Assembly: GCF_016860545.1 (NCBI RefSeq)
Contig: NZ_BNEB01000003.1
Span: forward strand, 868,001-932,000
Length of the DNA: 64,000 nt
Direction: 5' to 3'
Source: Streptomyces asoensis
GTDB lineage: Bacteria > Actinomycetota > Actinomycetes > Streptomycetales > Streptomycetaceae
Below the pieces are notes generated by a model, which was not told where the DNA came from, made no database searches, and saw nothing but the letters and a program-made list of their open reading frames with translations. Within the stretch, counting starts at the first letter, position 1; every line of letters begins with the position of its first letter. Below are positions 61,123 to 64,000 of the stretch, piece after piece. Made by a program: the position numbers and the translations under genes.

Positions 61123-61602
61123 AGGTATCGCTTCTCTCCTACGCCGTCTCTCGGTGCGCCTGCCTGAAGGCGGCGGGTGCGGACGGAGCGGACCAAGGGG
61201 CCGCGTCGACGTCCGCGCCCGAACGCGCTCGGGCGCACCTGCTGTCATCCATTCTGCGGGATGGCCGGGAGGCGCGCGGCCGAGAACGATCGCCACGGCG
61301 CGCTACGCACGCTACCTGCTCGCGGACGCTCGGCCTACACCGACGGGACGTTTCCCGCTCACATAAACCGCCGAACCACCGCCGGACCGCCCCCGGACCG
61401 CCCCCGGAATCTTGGTGGAATCGCCCTTCGAACCGTCTTCTCGGCGGCCCCGGACCCCGCGCCGACCGCCCCGGAATCCGCGCGCCGACCGCCGCCCGGT
61501 CCCCGCAGAAAGCCGCCGGGACCGGCCCGGCGCGCCGACGATCACACGCCCATACGCGCGGTAACCGCACTACGTACCGCTTTTCCGGGGCACTATGACG
61601 GG
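61123..61602. other. Intergenic 480 bp, divergent
   Basis: I see no protein-like frame. Motifs include CCGGACCGCCCC repeats at about 61391-61413 and a CACTATGACGGGG segment before the GTG at 61603, which may hold a weak -10. Otherwise nothing distinctive. Confidence 0.4.
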
Positions 61603-63036
61603 GTGGCAGCCGCGAGGACACCCCAGGGCGCCACCGGGATCGGTGCGGCGAAGGGGAACAAGGGGAGGAGCAGGGTGAGTGGTTCGGGCCGGATGAGCGG
61701 GTCCGTCCGCGCGGTCGGCCGCGCCCTGCACTTCCCGTTCACCGGAACGGCCCGCGGGATCAGGAAGGCCACGCACGCGCACGGCGCCGGCGAGTCCGGT
61801 CTCGGCAAGCTGATCGAGCTGCACGCCGTGAACGGGGCGGGCGACGTCATGATCACCGTCGCCCTCGCCTCGACCGTGTTCTTCTCCGTGCCCACGGACG
61901 AGGCCCGCGGGCGCGTCGCGCTCTACCTCGCCATCACCATGGCGCCCTTCACCGTCCTCGCCCCCGTGATCGGCCCCCTCCTCGACCGCCTGCCGCACGG
62001 CCGGCGCGCCGCCATGGCCGGGTCCATGCTGGCCCGGGCGCTCCTCGCGCTGGTGCTGTCGGGGGCCGTCGCCACCGGCAGCCTGGAGCTCTACCCGGCC
62101 GCGCTGGGCGTGCTCGTCTCCTCCAAGGCGTACGGGGTGGTCAGAAGCGCCGTCGTGCCACGGCTGCTGCCGCCCCGGTTCTCGCTGGTCAAGGCCAACT
62201 CGCGGGTCACCCTCGGCGGACTCCTCGCGACCGGGATCGCCGCGCCCGTCGGGGCGGGGCTCCAGGCGCTCGGGCCGCGCTATCCGCTCTACGGCGCCTT
62301 CCTGATCTTCGTGGCGGGCACGTTCCTGTCGTTCTCCCTGCCGCGCAAGGTCGACTCCGGCAAGGGCGAGGCCGTCGCGCTGCTCGCGGCCGACGAGCAG
62401 CACCTGCACGGCCCGCACCGGCAGCCGGTGAAACGCCCGGGCCTGCGGACCGTCGGCATCGCCGTCACCCACGCCCTCGGCGCCAACGCGGCCCTGCGCT
62501 GGCTGTCCGGGTTCCTGACCTTCTTCCTGGCGTTCCTGCTGCGCGAACACCCGCTGACCGGGCAGAGCGCCGCCGTGTCGCTGGGCATGGTGGCCGTGTC
62601 GGCGGGCGTGGGCAACGCCCTCGGCACGGCGGTCGGGGCGTGGCTGCGCTCGAAGGCGCCTGAGCTGATCATCGTGACGGTCCTCGCCGTGGTGCTGGGC
62701 GCCACGATCACGGCCGCGGTGTTCTTCGGGGCGTTCCTGGTGGCGTGCATGGCGGCGGTCGCCGGGTTCTCGCAGGCCCTCGCCAAGCTGTCGCTGGACG
62801 CCCTGATCCAGCGCGACGTGCCCGAACTGGTGCGGACGTCCGCCTTCGCCCGCTCCGAGACGCTGCTCCAGGTGTGCTGGGTGTTCGGCGGCGCGGTCGG
62901 CATCGTGATGCCGCTGAACGGCGCGCTCGGCCTGTCGGTGGCGGCCGCGGTGATCGCGCTGGGCTGGCTGACCACGGTCCGCGGTCTGCTGTCCTCGGTA
63001 CGGCACGGAGGCGGCGCGAAGCCCCGCGTGGCGTAA
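61603..63036 (+). CDS. MFS-like multi-pass membrane protein
   Basis: 477 residues. A polar N-terminus of about 60 residues (GNKGRSRVSGSGRMSGSVRAVG) precedes about 11-12 helices. VIGPLLDRLPHGRRAAMAGSM is the MFS motif-A-like loop between helices 2 and 3. A charged central loop (KVDSGKGEAVALLAADEQHLHGPHRQPVKRPG) divides the halves. GTG 61603 is followed by the family N-terminus MAAARTPQG. It is divergent from DUF3027. Substrate unknown. Confidence 0.85.
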   Translation: MAAARTPQGATGIGAAKGNKGRSRVSGSGRMSGSVRAVGRALHFPFTGTARGIRKATHAHGAGESGLGKLIELHAVNGAGDVMITVALASTVFFSVPTDEARGRVALYLAITMAPFTVLAPVIGPLLDRLPHGRRAAMAGSMLARALLALVLSGAVATGSLELYPAALGVLVSSKAYGVVRSAVVPRLLPPRFSLVKANSRVTLGGLLATGIAAPVGAGLQALGPRYPLYGAFLIFVAGTFLSFSLPRKVDSGKGEAVALLAADEQHLHGPHRQPVKRPGLRTVGIAVTHALGANAALRWLSGFLTFFLAFLLREHPLTGQSAAVSLGMVAVSAGVGNALGTAVGAWLRSKAPELIIVTVLAVVLGATITAAVFFGAFLVACMAAVAGFSQALAKLSLDALIQRDVPELVRTSAFARSETLLQVCWVFGGAVGIVMPLNGALGLSVAAAVIALGWLTTVRGLLSSVRHGGGAKPRVA

Positions 63037-63098
63037 CCGCGGGCCCTGACACACGGCCACGCCGCACCCCAGGTAAAGGGACGGCCCGAGGTGCCCGA

Positions 63099-63113
63099 TA
63101 GCCTTCCGCCATG
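63099..63113 (+). promoter_or_regulatory. Leaderless promoter of the DUF2771 gene
   Basis: TAGCCT at 63099-63104, then six bases, then the ATG at 63111. Confidence 0.5.
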
Positions 63114-63623
63114 ACCACGATGCCCCGCGGCGGAGCCGCTGATGTACCTGGCGTTGTGCGACGCCGCCGCGTCGTCGCCGCCGCCGGCGCCGTTTGTGCC
63201 GGACTGCTCGTCCTGTCGGCCTGCGACAAGCCGACGCCCCTGTCCACGATCACCGTCGGCCGCGACTCGGTCAGCTCCGAGGCCACCTGCGGCGGCGAGG
63301 GCAAGACCCTCCAGGCCGCCGCGCTGACCAAGTGCCTCGCGGACAAGGACATCAAGTCGATCACCGTCGACCCCGACGAGACCGTCCGCTTCGGCGTCGA
63401 CCCCGACGTGGCCGACAAGCGCTGGACGATCCTGATGAACGGTCAGCCGCTCACCGAGGACAGCGACAAGACCTACCGCACGATCCCGGGCAGCGTGTTC
63501 TTCAACGCCCAGTACGGCGCCCAGGGCAGCTCCACGCTGGTCACCATCAAGGCCGGCGACGGCAAGAAGAACAGCCAGTCGGTGACGGGCCTGTGGTCGT
63601 TCAAGCTCAAGAAGGACGACTGA
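63111..63623 (+). CDS. DUF2771 lipoprotein
   Basis: 170 residues. RRRRVVAAAGAVCAGLLVLSACDK ends in the lipobox LSAC at about residues 35-38. The mature part is DUF2771-like, with LSTITVGRDSVSSEATC and VRFGVDPDVADKRWTILMNGQPL. Leaderless ATG. It overlaps the mqnB start by four bases, so it is a two-gene unit. Cell-envelope role unknown. Confidence 0.87.
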   Translation: MTTMPRGGAADVPGVVRRRRVVAAAGAVCAGLLVLSACDKPTPLSTITVGRDSVSSEATCGGEGKTLQAAALTKCLADKDIKSITVDPDETVRFGVDPDVADKRWTILMNGQPLTEDSDKTYRTIPGSVFFNAQYGAQGSSTLVTIKAGDGKKNSQSVTGLWSFKLKKDD

Positions 63624-64000
63624 CCACGTCCCCCGTCCGCATCCTCGTCGCCACCGCGGTCCCCGCCGAGCGGGACGCGGTGGCGGGGGCGCTGCCGGAG
63701 CCCGGCGGCACCCCGTCACCGAACCCGCGGGACCCGGAGGTCCGCCTGCCGGGGGTCACCCTGCACCGCCACGGCGCCCTGGACCTCCTCGCCGCCGGGG
63801 TGGGCCCCGCCCTGGCCGCCGCCTCCGTCTCCGCCGCCCTCACCGCGGCCGCGCTGCGCGGCACGCCGTACGGCCTCGTCGTCTCGGCGGGCATCGCCGG
63901 CGGTTTCGCGCCCGCCGCCCCCGTCGGCTCCCTGGTCCTCGCCGACGAGATCACCGCCGCCGACCTGGGCGCCGAGACCTCCGACGGCTTCCTGCCCGTC
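63620..64000 (+). CDS. mqnB: Futalosine hydrolase, N-terminal part (3' end outside the window)
   Basis: 127 residues are present. RILVATAVPAERDAVAGAL and GLVVSAGIAGGFAPAAPVGSLVLADEITAADLGAE are the nucleosidase-fold signatures of MqnB. MqnB cleaves futalosine in the alternative menaquinone pathway of Streptomyces. No ATG, GTG or TTG lies in a good place. CTG at 63620 has AAGGA five bases upstream and overlaps the TGA of DUF2771 (CTGA). GTG 63593 is possible but would overlap by 31 bases. The CTG start is inferred. Confidence 0.85.
   Translation, partial: MTTSPVRILVATAVPAERDAVAGALPEPGGTPSPNPRDPEVRLPGVTLHRHGALDLLAAGVGPALAAASVSAALTAAALRGTPYGLVVSAGIAGGFAPAAPVGSLVLADEITAADLGAETSDGFLPV

Overview
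The window is chromosomal DNA of a Streptomyces or close relative. It is extremely GC-rich with strong third-position GC. Many genes start with GTG or TTG, and several promoters have a -10 box only 6-7 bases before the start codon, giving leaderless mRNAs. Recognisable actinobacterial families include DmdR1, an NsdA-type regulator, DUF2530, DUF2771, DUF3027, mycothiol-type DinB proteins and futalosine hydrolase. I see no tRNA, rRNA, insertion sequence, prophage, CRISPR array or large biosynthetic cluster. This is mostly ordinary core or arm-proximal chromosome with dense small-scale regulatory structure.

Layout. 1-2000: a divergent amidohydrolase / acyl-CoA ligase pair separated by two similar palindromes. 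2000-5440: a four-EF-hand calcium-binding protein, a STAS anti-anti-sigma factor, and a divergent pair of ECF sigma factor and an unusual anti-sigma/DinB fusion. 5440-8400: purU, a Streptomyces hypothetical protein and an orphan branched-chain-type binding lipoprotein. 8400-16250: a repeat-rich membrane protein, an NsdA-like regulator, a prim-pol domain protein, a two-gene ABC exporter and an alpha/beta hydrolase lacking the nucleophile serine. 16250-18450: the iron regulator dmdR1 divergent from a SIS-domain sugar-phosphate protein, with a DasR-like box between them. 18450-23800: a PAS protein, a structured leader region with two mini-ORFs, a 2OG-Fe(II) oxygenase, a citrate synthase and pdxH.

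23823-33988 is one eight-gene minus-strand operon: DinB-like protein, AtuA-like protein, carboxyltransferase, biotin carboxylase/BCCP, acyl-CoA dehydrogenase, AMP ligase, enoyl-CoA hydratase and TetR. Its content fits a branched or unsaturated carboxylic-acid degradation route regulated by its own last gene. 34000-46800: an EamA exporter, a Fem-type transferase, a giant FAD/Fe-S D-2-hydroxyacid dehydrogenase, serC, a secreted GH5-CBM2 cellulase under a perfect CebR box, a secreted beta-propeller-like protein, an SGNH hydrolase, a frameshifted Uma2 gene and an aldo/keto reductase.

46800-56400: a 29-residue membrane peptide, an RNA 2',3'-phosphodiesterase, a MarR-MFS operon with an inverted-repeat operator, a ribbon-helix-helix protein, an AzgA-type purine permease, DUF2530, a CtpE-like P-type ATPase and two tandem secreted paralogues. 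56500-64000: a large sacsin/HSP90-type ATPase, a 29-bp tandem repeat, DUF3027, an MFS-like protein, a DUF2771 lipoprotein and the start of mqnB.

The observations I rate most interesting are: the 20.1-20.5 kb leader region, with a mini-ORF whose Shine-Dalgarno pairs with almost the whole anti-SD tail, a long-range hairpin and a second leaderless leader peptide; the DasR-like box between dmdR1 and the SIS gene; the repeated TQY(I/L)PP motifs that look like FHA ligands; the serine-less hydrolase; the one-base frameshift in the Uma2 gene; the 29-bp tandem array; and the probable CTG start of mqnB.
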